This document shows, piece after piece, positions 54,886-63,673 of a stretch of DNA of 64,000 nt. A program made the translations under genes and the position numbers. Origin of the DNA: CAVTPU01 sp963736695 (GTDB taxonomy: Bacteria > Actinomycetota > Actinomycetes > Mycobacteriales > Micromonosporaceae); the NCBI GenBank assembly GCA_963736695.1, contig CAVTPU010000001.1, positions 1,054,001 through 1,118,000 on the forward strand. The letters are read 5' to 3'. A model generated the notes under the pieces. That model saw only the letters and a program-made list of their open reading frames with translations. It was not told the origin of the DNA and did no database searches. Every line of letters begins with the position of its first letter. The first letter of the stretch is position 1.

Positions 54886-55665
54886 TCACAGCGGTGTCAC
54901 ATAGGCCGCGGTGAGTCCGCCATCGACAAGGAAGGTCGAGGCGGTGATGAACGACGCGTCGTCGCTGGCGAGGAACGCGACGGCCGAGGCGATCTCGTCC
55001 GGCTCGGCGAACCGCCCCATCGGCACGTGCACGAGGCGACGGGCCGCCCGCTCCGGATCCTTGGCGAACAGTTCCATAAGAAGCGGGGTCGCGACCGGCC
55101 CCGGGCATAGCGCGTTGACTCGGATGCCCTCCCGGGCGAACTGCACGCCCAACTCGCGGGTCATCGCGAGCACCCCGCCTTTGCTGGCCGTGTAGGAGAT
55201 CTGCGACGTCGCCGCGCCCATGAGCGCGACGAAACTCGCGGTGTTGATGATCGATCCTTTGCCCTGCCGCCGCATGTGCGGAATCGCGTATTTGCAGCAC
55301 AGATAGACCGAGGTGAGATTGACCCGCTGCACCTTTTCCCACGCGGCGAGGTCGGTGTCGAGGATCGAGTCGTCCTCCGGCGGCGAGATGCCCGCGTTGT
55401 TGAACGCGATGTCCACCCGCCCATAAGTCTCGACCACCTGGTCGAACAGCGCACGAACCGACTGCTCGTCGGCGACGTCGCAGGCGATGAACTCGCCGCC
55501 CAACTCCTCCGCCGCCGCGCTGCCCGTGCCCTCGTCGAGGTCGACGACGACGATGCGCGCGCCCTCGGACAAGAATCTGCGGGCGGTCGCCCGCCCGATG
55601 CCGCTGCCCGCCCCGGTGATGACCGCGACCCGGCCCGCCAGCCGATTCTCCACAACGCCCTCCAT
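54886..55665 (-). CDS. Short-chain dehydrogenase/reductase
   Basis: This 259-residue NAD-type SDR has the nucleotide motif TGAGSGIG (17-24) and an Asp at the end of beta-2 (VDLD, Asp42), which favours NAD over NADP. NNAG is at 89-92, and the catalytic set is Ser144 and Tyr158-x3-Lys162. It is probably an alcohol dehydrogenase in the gamma-glutamyl pathway, acting on the product of the GlnA-like ligase before the aldehyde dehydrogenase. The ATG (MEGVVENRLAGRV) was chosen over an upstream ATG that overlaps the ALDH gene. Confidence 0.9.
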   Translation of the reverse strand: MEGVVENRLAGRVAVITGAGSGIGRATARRFLSEGARIVVVDLDEGTGSAAAEELGGEFIACDVADEQSVRALFDQVVETYGRVDIAFNNAGISPPEDDSILDTDLAAWEKVQRVNLTSVYLCCKYAIPHMRRQGKGSIINTASFVALMGAATSQISYTASKGGVLAMTRELGVQFAREGIRVNALCPGPVATPLLMELFAKDPERAARRLVHVPMGRFAEPDEIASAVAFLASDDASFITASTFLVDGGLTAAYVTPL

Positions 55666-55703
55666 GATGTGTGCTCTGTCTCGACAAAGGGGTGAGGGCG
55701 ACC

Positions 55704-57065
55704 TCACTCCTGCGTACTGATGAATACGTTCTTGACGTCGGTGAACGCGGCGAGCGCGTCCGGGCCCAGCTCCCGACCCAATCCTGACTGCTTCATGCCC
55801 CCGAATGGGGTCCAGTAGCGCACCGACGAGTGCGAGTTCACACTCAGGTTGCCGGCCTCGACGCCCCGGGAGACCCGGATCGCCCGGCCGACGTCGCGGG
55901 TCCAGATCGATCCGGAGAGCCCATATTCGGTGTCGTTGGCCAGCCGGATCGCGTCGGCCTCGTCGTCGAATGCCAGCACGGAGACGATGGGGCCGAAGAT
56001 CTCCTCGCGCCAGTGCCGTTCAGCGCCGGAACGCGCGAGCACGACGGTGGGGGCGAACCAATAGCCGGGCCCGGTCGGGCACCCGCCCCGGAACGCGATC
56101 TCCGCGTCTTCCATAAAGGACGCGACGGTGTCGCGCTGCGCCGCACTGATGAGCGGACCCATCTCGGAGTCCTCCCGCGACGGATCGAGGACCCGCAGTC
56201 CGGTGACCGCCGGCTCCAACAGCTCGAGGAAGCGGTCGAGAGCCGACCGTTGCACAAGGATCCGCGACCTCGCGCAGCAGTCCTGCCCGGCGTTGTCGAA
56301 GACCGAATATGGCGCGCTCGCAGCCGCCCGCTCGAGATCCGCGTCGGCGAAGATGATGTTGGCGCTCTTGCCACCGAGCTCCAGGGTGACCCGCTTCACC
56401 TGGTCGGCGCAGCCTCTCATGATGCTTTTGCCGACCTCGGTCGAACCGGTGAAACAGACTTTCCGTACGGCCGGATGGGTGACGAAACGTTCGCCGACCA
56501 CGCTTCCCCGGCCCGAGATCACGGTGAAGACCCCCTCGGGCAACCCCGCCTCCAGCGCCAGCTCGCCTAAACGCAGAGCGGTCAGCGGCGTGACCTCGGC
56601 CGGTTTGAGCACGACCGTGTTGCCTGCGGCGAGCGCCGGAGCGAATCCCCATCCGGCGATCGGCATCGGGAAGTTCCACGGCACGATCACCCCGATGACG
56701 CCGAGGGGCTCGTGGAATGTGACGTCAAGTCCCCCCGCTACCGGGATCTGTCGGCCGGTCAGCCGCTCCGGCGCCCCGGCGTAGTAGTTGAGCACGTCAC
56801 GCACATTGCCCGCCTCCCAGCGGGCGTTGCCGAGGGTATGGCCGGCGTTGCGCACCTCGAGCGACGCCAACTCCTCTAGGTGCGCGTCGACCGTCGTGGC
56901 GAAGGCCCGCAGCAGGCCCGCCCGCTCGCCCGGCGGCACGTGTCGCCACGTCTCGAACGCGGCCGCGGCTCGGACGATCGCCGCGTCGGTCTCCGCCTCG
57001 GTCGCCCGCGGCACCGAGGCGATGACCTCTTCGGTCGCCGGATTGATGATCTGCGAGGTGCTCAT
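55704..57065 (-). CDS. Aldehyde dehydrogenase
   Basis: This 453-residue NAD(P)-dependent ALDH has VPWNFPMPI, VVLKPAEVTP, FTGSTEVGK, the general-base Glu229 in LELGGKS and the catalytic Cys263 in GQDCCARSR. It matches PuuC/betaine-aldehyde-type enzymes. In this cluster it should oxidise a gamma-glutamylated aldehyde to the acid. The ATG overlaps the glutamine-synthetase-like stop (ATGA). Confidence 0.92.
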   Translation of the reverse strand: MSTSQIINPATEEVIASVPRATEAETDAAIVRAAAAFETWRHVPPGERAGLLRAFATTVDAHLEELASLEVRNAGHTLGNARWEAGNVRDVLNYYAGAPERLTGRQIPVAGGLDVTFHEPLGVIGVIVPWNFPMPIAGWGFAPALAAGNTVVLKPAEVTPLTALRLGELALEAGLPEGVFTVISGRGSVVGERFVTHPAVRKVCFTGSTEVGKSIMRGCADQVKRVTLELGGKSANIIFADADLERAAASAPYSVFDNAGQDCCARSRILVQRSALDRFLELLEPAVTGLRVLDPSREDSEMGPLISAAQRDTVASFMEDAEIAFRGGCPTGPGYWFAPTVVLARSGAERHWREEIFGPIVSVLAFDDEADAIRLANDTEYGLSGSIWTRDVGRAIRVSRGVEAGNLSVNSHSSVRYWTPFGGMKQSGLGRELGPDALAAFTDVKNVFISTQE

Positions 57066-58438
57066 AGCCGTTCGAAACCTCGTTTCAGTTCCCAGTCGGT
57101 GACGGCGGCGTCGAACGCGGCGAGTTCGACGCTCGCGTAGTTGGCATAGTGCGCCACCACGTCGGGCCCGAACGCGGTCGCCGCGATGGAACTGCGCCCC
57201 CATAGGTCGGCCGCGTCGCGCAGCGTCGCGGGCACGTGGGGCGCCTGCGTGTCGTCATAGGCGTTCCCGCCGACGAGGGGTTCCAGTTCGCGTCCGTTCT
57301 CAATGCCGTCGATCGCACCGGCGATCATGGCGGACAGCGCGAGATACGGGTTGACGTCGCCACCAGGCACCCGGTTCTCCACCCGAAGCGACGGCCCGTG
57401 ACCCACGACCCGCAGCGCGCAGGTCCGGTTGTCCACCCCCCACCGCACTGCGGTGGGGGCGAAGGAACCAGGCTGATAACGCTTGTAGGAGTTGATGTTC
57501 GGGGCATACCACAAGGTGAGTTCCCGCATCGACGCCAGCAGTCCGGCGATCGCCCGCTGGCCGACCTCGGAGAGCCCGGAGGGACCGTCGCCGGCCATCA
57601 CCGGGGTGCCGTCGGCCGTGCGGAACGACAGGTGAATGTGGCAGGAGTTGCCCTCCCGCTGGTTGGGTTTGGCCATGAAGGTCAGGGCCATGCCCTCCTG
57701 CGCCGCGATCTCCTTGGCACCGAGCTTGTAGAGCGCGTGGTTGTCGGCGGTCGTGAGCGCATCGGTATAGCGGAACACGATCTCGTGTTGGCCGAGGTTG
57801 CACTCGCCCTTGGCGCTCTCGGGCTTGAGCCCGGCGCCAGCCATCTCATTGCGAATGCGGCGCAGCAGCGGCTCGACCTGCGCGGTGCCGAACAGCGAGT
57901 AGTCGACGTTGTAGAGGTTCGCCGGGGTCAAATCGCGGTAGCCGCGTCGCCAGGCGTCCTCATAGCTGTCCCGGAAGAGCACGAACTCGAGTTCGGTGCC
58001 GGCGAAGGCGTAGAGGCCGTGACTGGCGAGCCGATCCAGCTGCCGGCGCAGGATCTGTCGTGGCGAGGCCACCACCGGTGACCCGTCGAACCACGCCAGG
58101 TCGGCGAGCAGCAGTGCCGTGCCGGGTTGCCATGGAACCCGGCGCAGGGTGGTGAGGTCCGGCGCCATGACGAAGTCGCCGTATCCCCGCTCCCAGCTCG
58201 ACATCGTGTAGCCGTCGACGGTGTTCATGTCGACGTCCACCGCGAGCAGATAGTTGCACCCCTCGGTGCCGTGCGGCAGCACCTCGTCGAGGAAGAAATC
58301 GGCGTGCAGACGCTTGCCCTGCATCCGTCCCTGCATGTCCACAATGGCCAACACCACTGTGTCTATCTCCCCCGACGTCACTGCGACGCGAAGTTCCTCC
58401 ACCGTCATCGCGGCTGCGGATCTCGTCATCGTTGTCAC
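57062..58438 (-). CDS. Glutamine-synthetase-like gamma-glutamyl-amine ligase (GlnA3/GlnA4/PuuA type)
   Basis: This 458-residue protein has the GS fold: TELEFVLF (metal Glu), KGECNLGQHEI, the HIHLSF motif, NSYKRYQPGSFAP and ENRVPGGDVNPYLALSAMIAG. The short C-terminus lacks the adenylylation loop of GlnA. These proteins ligate glutamate to an amine such as putrescine, other polyamines or ethanolamine. Cluster partners are the amidotransferase hydrolase, ALDH, SDR and permease. Substrate prediction favours an amino alcohol because an SDR replaces the PuuB oxidase. Confidence 0.9.
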   Translation of the reverse strand: MTTMTRSAAAMTVEELRVAVTSGEIDTVVLAIVDMQGRMQGKRLHADFFLDEVLPHGTEGCNYLLAVDVDMNTVDGYTMSSWERGYGDFVMAPDLTTLRRVPWQPGTALLLADLAWFDGSPVVASPRQILRRQLDRLASHGLYAFAGTELEFVLFRDSYEDAWRRGYRDLTPANLYNVDYSLFGTAQVEPLLRRIRNEMAGAGLKPESAKGECNLGQHEIVFRYTDALTTADNHALYKLGAKEIAAQEGMALTFMAKPNQREGNSCHIHLSFRTADGTPVMAGDGPSGLSEVGQRAIAGLLASMRELTLWYAPNINSYKRYQPGSFAPTAVRWGVDNRTCALRVVGHGPSLRVENRVPGGDVNPYLALSAMIAGAIDGIENGRELEPLVGGNAYDDTQAPHVPATLRDAADLWGRSSIAATAFGPDVVAHYANYASVELAAFDAAVTDWELKRGFERL

Positions 58439-58477
58439 CTCCGCTTGTCCTTCGGTGCGGGAACTGCGCCCACCTTA

Positions 58478-58497
58478 ATGGTCTAAACGTGATCCAT
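58478..58497. promoter_or_regulatory. Candidate GntR operator upstream of the ligase gene
   Basis: An imperfect inverted repeat (ATGGTC and GATCCAT around TAAACGT) lies 40-59 bp upstream of the ligase start and downstream of the GntR gene. Position and symmetry fit a FadR-subfamily regulator site, but the match is weak. Confidence 0.35.
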
Positions 58498-58515
58498 AAA
58501 GAGCTGTGGCGGTCA

Positions 58516-59268
58516 TCACGCGAGCAATCCGCGCAGAAGCTCGGCGGTGCCGTCGCAATGCTCCTCCATCACGCTCCGGGCGAGCCCGGAGTCGCCGTCG
58601 AGGATCGCCTCGACGACGCGAGTGTGCTGCGCGTCTGAATGGTCGAGATTGCGCCGCAACACCGGAATCGCCGCGAGCAGGCGGTCGAGCCGCAGTTGCA
58701 CGTCGGCGACGGCGGCCGCGAGCGAGGCCGATCCGGAGGCCGCCGCGATGGCCAGATGCAGGCGCGAATCGCGCACCCGCCGGGCGACATCGCTCCGATC
58801 GCGCGAGGCGAGCAGCGACTGGGAGAGCCGGGCCCGTTCGGCCTTCGTGAGCACACGCCCGGCGGCGAGACCGGCAGACCCGCCCTCCAGCACCCGACGG
58901 AAGTCGAGCGCGTCGCGCAGCGCGTCGCCGCCCATCTCACGAGCCACCGCGGTGGCGTCTGTGCGTGGCGGGACCGCCTCACCCGACCACACGACGAAGG
59001 TGCCGCCCCCACGGCCCCGACGGGACTCCAGAAAGCCCGCGTCGCGCAGTTCGGCGAGCGCGTCGCGCAGAGTCACCCGGCTCACCTGCAGTCGTTCGGC
59101 GAGTGTCCGCTCCGGCGGCAGTCGTTCTCCCGCCGCGACGATGCCGAGCCGGATCGTCTGCGCCAGTCGCGCCACCGTGATCTCCAATGCGTTGCCGCCC
59201 CGCACCGGTCGCCACACGAGGTCGACGGCCTCGCCCGCTTTCAGCTTCGACGTTTGGCGATCTTCCAC
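58516..59268 (-). CDS. GntR-family regulator, FadR (FCD) subfamily
   Basis: This protein of about 250 residues has an N-terminal winged helix (ERTLAERLQVSRVTLRDALAELRDAGFL) and an all-helical FCD ligand-binding domain with the metal or ligand positions in RDSRLHLAIA and HTRVVEAILDGD. It probably senses an intermediate of the gamma-glutamyl pathway and represses the adjacent genes. I chose the GTG preceded by GCGAGGGGG; an ATG 30 codons upstream is possible. It lies between the permease and ligase genes, all on the minus strand. Confidence 0.88.
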   Translation of the reverse strand: MEDRQTSKLKAGEAVDLVWRPVRGGNALEITVARLAQTIRLGIVAAGERLPPERTLAERLQVSRVTLRDALAELRDAGFLESRRGRGGGTFVVWSGEAVPPRTDATAVAREMGGDALRDALDFRRVLEGGSAGLAAGRVLTKAERARLSQSLLASRDRSDVARRVRDSRLHLAIAAASGSASLAAAVADVQLRLDRLLAAIPVLRRNLDHSDAQHTRVVEAILDGDSGLARSVMEEHCDGTAELLRGLLA

Positions 59269-59394
59269 CGGATCGACCCCCTCGCTTCTGCTGTGGCCGC
59301 CCAGCCACCAGTGAACGCCCGGTCGCGACGGGCCCGTGGTGGTGTGCGAACTCCCCACTCACCAGGACCCGCCGCGAACCATACTCCATCCGGA

Positions 59395-60918
59395 CTAATC
59401 CACCGGCGCCGACTGATCGATGGTGTGGTGTGGCCCGGTGAACCACTTGCGGGCCGACAACGCCCACCACAGCGACGATCCGCCGACCACCACCGCGACC
59501 GCGACGATCGTGTAGTTGAAGTTGACCGCGGTGATCGGGTAGGCCGTCGGCAGCACGAAGAGCCCGCAGATGAAGACCACCCACGCCACCGACAACCAGC
59601 CGATGGGCTTGCTCCACCGACCGAGGTTCCACGGACCCTGAACGAAGTCGGGGTTACGCAACCTCAGATAGACCGGAATGATGTAGCTGATGTAGAGGCC
59701 GATGACCGCGATCGCGGTCGCGGCGGCGTATGCAGTGGTGTTGTACAGCGCCGGCGCGACGAGAAGCACCGCACCGACCACACACAGCCAGATCGAGTTC
59801 GTCGGCGTGTTGGTTCTCGCGTTGACCTTGCTCCATAGCTTCGAGCCCGGCAGGGCGCCGTCGCGGCTGAACGCATAGGCCATGCGGGAGTTCGCGGTCA
59901 CCGACGCCATGCCGCAGAAGAACTGCGCGACCACGGCGATGAGCAGCAGCAGCTTGCCCGTGGTCGGACCGGTCGCGTCGATGAAGATCTGCGCGGGCGG
60001 GAACCCGGTCGGCGACGCGGCCTCGGCGGCATAGTCCTGAATGGCCCAGGTGACCGCGAAGAGCAGCGCGAAGCCGGCGATCAGCGAGACGACGACGGAG
60101 GTGACGATGCCCCGGGGCGCGGCCCGTTGCGCGTCGTGCGTCTCCTCGGAGACGTGCGCGCTGGCGTCGAATCCAGTGAATGTGTATTGCGCCATGAGCA
60201 GACCGACGAGGAAGGCGTAGACGCCCGCTCCCGTTCCGGACAGTCCGGTCGCGTTCGCTGTCTGCAGGAAGACGTCACGCAGGTCGTAGTGCGTGTCCGG
60301 AACGACGACGAGAACCCCGACGATGATCGCGACACCCACGAGGTGCCACCACGCGCTGACGTCGGAGAGGATCTTCACGAGGTTGACGCCGAACGTGTTG
60401 AGCAGTCCGTGCAACGCGATGATCACGAGGAAGATGACGAATGTGGTCGTCTTTGTGATGGTCAAACCGAACGCGAGGCTGAGGAAGGCGCCGGTGGTGA
60501 GTGCGGCGCCGAAGTCGATGGCGCCGGTCACCGCGACCTGACCGAGGAAGTTGAACCATCCGACGAACCACGCCCACCGCGCCTTGTTGCGACGCGCCAA
60601 CGCGAACGCCCACCAATAGAGCGCGCCTGCAGTCGGATAGACCGAGCACACCTCGGCCAGCGACAGCGAGACGAGGGTGACCATCACGCCCACCAGCAGC
60701 CAGCCGAGGGTGATGGCGGCCGGCCCGCCGTTGTTCATCGCGATGGAGAACGAGGTGAGGCATCCGGCGAGGACCGAGATGATGGAGAAGGAAACGGCGA
60801 AGTTGGAGAAGCCGGAGAGCCTGCGGCTGAGCTCCTGCTTATATCCGAGTTTCGCGAGTAGTGCTTCGTCGGAGTCGGGCGCTGGCGCGCCTGCCCCGAG
60901 ATTTGTGCCGATGCTCAT
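59395..60918 (-). CDS. APC-superfamily amino-acid/amine permease
   Basis: This 507-residue permease has about 12 hydrophobic helices. The N-terminal block LGYKQELSRRLSGFSNFAVSFSIISVLAG is typical of the amino-acid/choline transporter (ACT) branch that includes GABA and choline permeases. FTGFDASAHVSEETHDAQRAAPRG is also family-typical. The ATG follows CAGGAGAC. Its linkage to the gamma-glutamyl cluster suggests it imports the amine substrate. Start alternatives further upstream are less likely. Confidence 0.9.
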   Translation of the reverse strand: MSIGTNLGAGAPAPDSDEALLAKLGYKQELSRRLSGFSNFAVSFSIISVLAGCLTSFSIAMNNGGPAAITLGWLLVGVMVTLVSLSLAEVCSVYPTAGALYWWAFALARRNKARWAWFVGWFNFLGQVAVTGAIDFGAALTTGAFLSLAFGLTITKTTTFVIFLVIIALHGLLNTFGVNLVKILSDVSAWWHLVGVAIIVGVLVVVPDTHYDLRDVFLQTANATGLSGTGAGVYAFLVGLLMAQYTFTGFDASAHVSEETHDAQRAAPRGIVTSVVVSLIAGFALLFAVTWAIQDYAAEAASPTGFPPAQIFIDATGPTTGKLLLLIAVVAQFFCGMASVTANSRMAYAFSRDGALPGSKLWSKVNARTNTPTNSIWLCVVGAVLLVAPALYNTTAYAAATAIAVIGLYISYIIPVYLRLRNPDFVQGPWNLGRWSKPIGWLSVAWVVFICGLFVLPTAYPITAVNFNYTIVAVAVVVGGSSLWWALSARKWFTGPHHTIDQSAPVD

Positions 60919-61244
60919 GAGGTCTCCTGACACCACGGTGGATAGAACGAGGGCTGTGGCGCGCATCACTGTGCGGTCGATCGTTGGCCCTGCTCCCACC
61001 GCTTGTCAACGGGTCTCATCCGTTCTGCGGACCAAGACCATACCTTTAGCCAGCGACCAACCACCCAATCTCGCAAGGCGACCCTAAGGAGGGCTATAAG
61101 CCGCAAACACGAGAAAATTCCCTAACCAGGTGGAAATGGCATAAATATCTTGCGACCCACGGGATCGCGTGGATAGGTTTCTTGCACGGCACCCGGCGGA
61201 GTCCGGGCGAGCGGTGAAGGTCACCAGGGAGTCCAGGTGGGCGC
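60919..61244. promoter_or_regulatory. Divergent promoter region between the permease and YbjQ genes
   Basis: This 326-bp interval has no gene. It includes an AT-richer part around 61100-61155. On the plus strand TTGCGA (61150) with TAGGTT about 18 bases later could be a -35/-10 pair for the YbjQ gene. The upstream promoter for the minus-strand permease cluster must also be here. Confidence 0.4.
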
Positions 61245-61583
61245 ATGATAGTGGTCACAACAGAGGGCATACCCGGATATGACGTGCACACCGTCATCGG
61301 CGAAGTGGTCGGAGTGACCGCAAGGTCCTTCAACGCGTACGTCGAAGGGGTCAAGTCCCTCAACGGCAAACTCAACCCACAGCTGATCCGGATGCTCACA
61401 CAGATCCGGCAGGAGGCGGTGGCGCAGATGGTGGAAGCCGCGACCCGACGCGGCGCGAACGCCATCATCGGGGTGCGCTTCGACCACCGAGGGGTGACGT
61501 CGGCGTGGAACGAGGTCTGCGCCTACGGCACCGCCGTGCTGGCCGAGACCACCGGGCAGACCCCGCTCTCCCCGTCACACTGA
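61245..61583 (+). CDS. YbjQ/UPF0145 family protein
   Basis: This 112-residue protein matches the UPF0145 (DUF74) family: MIVVTTEGIPGYDVHTVIGEVVG, then RQEAVAQMVEAATRRGANAIIGVRFD and a C-terminal beta strand with CAYGTAVL. The family forms pentamers of unknown function and is annotated as heavy-metal-binding. A plus-strand single gene, it faces the ABC permease end. Confidence 0.9.
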   Translation: MIVVTTEGIPGYDVHTVIGEVVGVTARSFNAYVEGVKSLNGKLNPQLIRMLTQIRQEAVAQMVEAATRRGANAIIGVRFDHRGVTSAWNEVCAYGTAVLAETTGQTPLSPSH

Positions 61584-61595
61584 CGTGACTGCGGG

Positions 61596-62672
61596 TCAGG
61601 CGATGCGCACGCCGCGACTGAGCCGAGTCGCTGGCGCGCGCAACCGCCGAACCGTCACGATCACCGAGCCGACACCCACCAAGACATCGAACCCCAGCCC
61701 GTACGGCCACACCGGCCCACTCGAGTCCGGCCGGTACGACGACGCCGGACTGCCCTGTGGCCGGCGCAACTCACGCACGAATCGCCCGATCTCGCTCAAC
61801 GGGTCATAGTCCTCGACCAGGTAGATATCGTCCCGGAACGCGACCCGCGGCGGCACGGTCGGCGCGGCGTCGGTGAGGATGGCGAACGGGTTCGGAGCGA
61901 GGAGCCACCACACCCGCTCGGGGTGCGGCTCTTCATAGTGATAGACGCTGCCGTCGGCGGCTATCTCATCGACCGTCTCCGTGGTGAGCGGCACGGCCAA
62001 CGTGAGGGCGATGATCGTGCCGACCGTGAGGCCGGCGACCACAAGATAAGACAGCAGTGCCGAGGTGATGCTGCGGCTGAACACCGCGGAGAGTGCCTGC
62101 GAAATCGCACAGATCACCCCGATGAGCAGTGCAACCACGCCATAGAGCGCGGCAAACCTCGCCGCCGTGACCCCACCGCTGGCCATGGCGTAGCCGGCGA
62201 ACGGCAGGCTCAACGCCAACGCGACGAGCCCCACGAGCCAGCTCGCGAAGAGTTTGCCGAGCGCGATCTCCGTTGGTCGCAGCCGGGTGACCTGCAGGGT
62301 CGCGAGAGTGCCTCGCTCCCGGTCTCCGTTGATCGACTGTGCGGTGAGCGCCGGGCTGATCACCAGAATCATCCCCAGCACGAAGAGCATGAGAAACCCG
62401 AAGAGCGGCACGCCCCGGCTGCGGCTGTCATCCTCCAAGCCATAACCGGTGTCGAGAGACAGATCCAGCAAGACGGTGATGAGCACCAGCAACGCCACCC
62501 AAGCCCCGAGCAGCCACCGCCACCGCCCGGTGCGCAGCCTGATCTGAAATTCCTGGCGGACGACGAGCATCACGCCCCGCACCGGGCCGAAGCGTCGCGA
62601 CGAGTCCTGATCGGCGCCGGAGCCCATCACTGTCACGTCCGACATAGGTGTGTCCACCGCAGACTCGGTCAC
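61596..62672 (-). CDS. ABC-2-type transporter permease
   Basis: This 358-residue protein has about six hydrophobic helices. It includes the ABC-2/NosY-type sequence SINGDRERGTLATLQVTRLRPTEIALGKLFASWLVGL, which precedes the second half of the membrane domain. A large outer loop (about 230-300) follows helix 5. The GTG overlaps the stop of the ATPase gene (GTGA), so the two form one exporter. The cargo is unknown. Confidence 0.88.
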   Translation of the reverse strand: MTESAVDTPMSDVTVMGSGADQDSSRRFGPVRGVMLVVRQEFQIRLRTGRWRWLLGAWVALLVLITVLLDLSLDTGYGLEDDSRSRGVPLFGFLMLFVLGMILVISPALTAQSINGDRERGTLATLQVTRLRPTEIALGKLFASWLVGLVALALSLPFAGYAMASGGVTAARFAALYGVVALLIGVICAISQALSAVFSRSITSALLSYLVVAGLTVGTIIALTLAVPLTTETVDEIAADGSVYHYEEPHPERVWWLLAPNPFAILTDAAPTVPPRVAFRDDIYLVEDYDPLSEIGRFVRELRRPQGSPASSYRPDSSGPVWPYGLGFDVLVGVGSVIVTVRRLRAPATRLSRGVRIA

Positions 62673-63592
62673 CGTCGCTCCTCGGTCATCGCGAGATACA
62701 CCGACTCCAGGCTGCTGCCGATCGGCTCGAAACTAATCACCGGCACGCCTGCCGTCACCAGCGCCGCCAGCGTCTCGGCCGCCTCCTGCTCGGAGAGCGC
62801 GGCCAGCTCAACCGCGGTCGCCGACTGAGCCACCGGGGTGACCCCGCGAGCGGCGAGCGCGTCGACGAGCGCCTGAAAGTCCATCGCGCGTACGCGATAG
62901 CCGGTTGTGCTCCCGCGAACCAGTTCCGCCATCTCGTGCTGGCCCTGGGTGCGGCCGCCGGCGACGAGCACCACCCGGTCGGCGATCTCCTCAAGCTCAG
63001 TGAGGATGTGGCTGGAGACCAGCACTGCCGTGCCCTCTGCGGCGAGTCCCCGCAGAATGTCGCGTAACTCGACCCGCGAACGGGGGTCGAGGCCGGACGC
63101 GGGCTCGTCGAGCAACAGAACCCGGGGGCGGTGCACCAACGCCCGAGCCAACGCCAACCGCTGTTTCTGCCCCCGCGACAGCACATGCACCGGCGCTCGG
63201 GCGTATTCGGCGAGGTGAATGGTGCCCAGCAACTCGACGACCCGATCCGCCGCGTCGGACCGACGCAATCCGTAGGCGTCGGCGAAGAAACGCAGGTATT
63301 CGGCGACGGTGAGCTGGTCGTAGATGCCGAACGCGTCGGGCATCCACCCCATGCGCGCCCGCACGAGATCCGGCTTCGCCGCCGGATCGACACCGGCCAC
63401 CCGCACCTCGCCGCGGTCTGGCCGCAGCAGCGTCGCGAGAATCAACAGCAGCGTGGTCTTCCCCGCGCCGTTGGGGCCCACCAGGGCGGTGACTTTGCCA
63501 TATGGCGCATGCACGTCGATTCCGCTCAACGCGTTGACGGAACCGAAGTGCCGCCAGACGTTTCGAACCTCGATGCCGAGATTGTCGTCCAC
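62669..63592 (-). CDS. ABC transporter ATP-binding protein
   Basis: This 307-residue ATPase has Walker A GPNGAGKT (39-46), signature LSRGQ (138-142), Walker B LLLDEP (158-163), D-loop SGLD and the H-loop His195. The C-terminal 90 residues are a DUF4162-like regulatory extension as in drug and NosF-type exporters. It is coupled to the permease downstream and forms a two-gene exporter. Confidence 0.93.
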   Translation of the reverse strand: MDDNLGIEVRNVWRHFGSVNALSGIDVHAPYGKVTALVGPNGAGKTTLLLILATLLRPDRGEVRVAGVDPAAKPDLVRARMGWMPDAFGIYDQLTVAEYLRFFADAYGLRRSDAADRVVELLGTIHLAEYARAPVHVLSRGQKQRLALARALVHRPRVLLLDEPASGLDPRSRVELRDILRGLAAEGTAVLVSSHILTELEEIADRVVLVAGGRTQGQHEMAELVRGSTTGYRVRAMDFQALVDALAARGVTPVAQSATAVELAALSEQEAAETLAALVTAGVPVISFEPIGSSLESVYLAMTEERR

Positions 63593-63673
63593 GATCGCCG
63601 ACTCTAGCCCGCGCCGTCAAATCCCGCAGCCCCGCCGATCTCCCTGTCGCCCACCGGTTGACGACGCGGCCCG

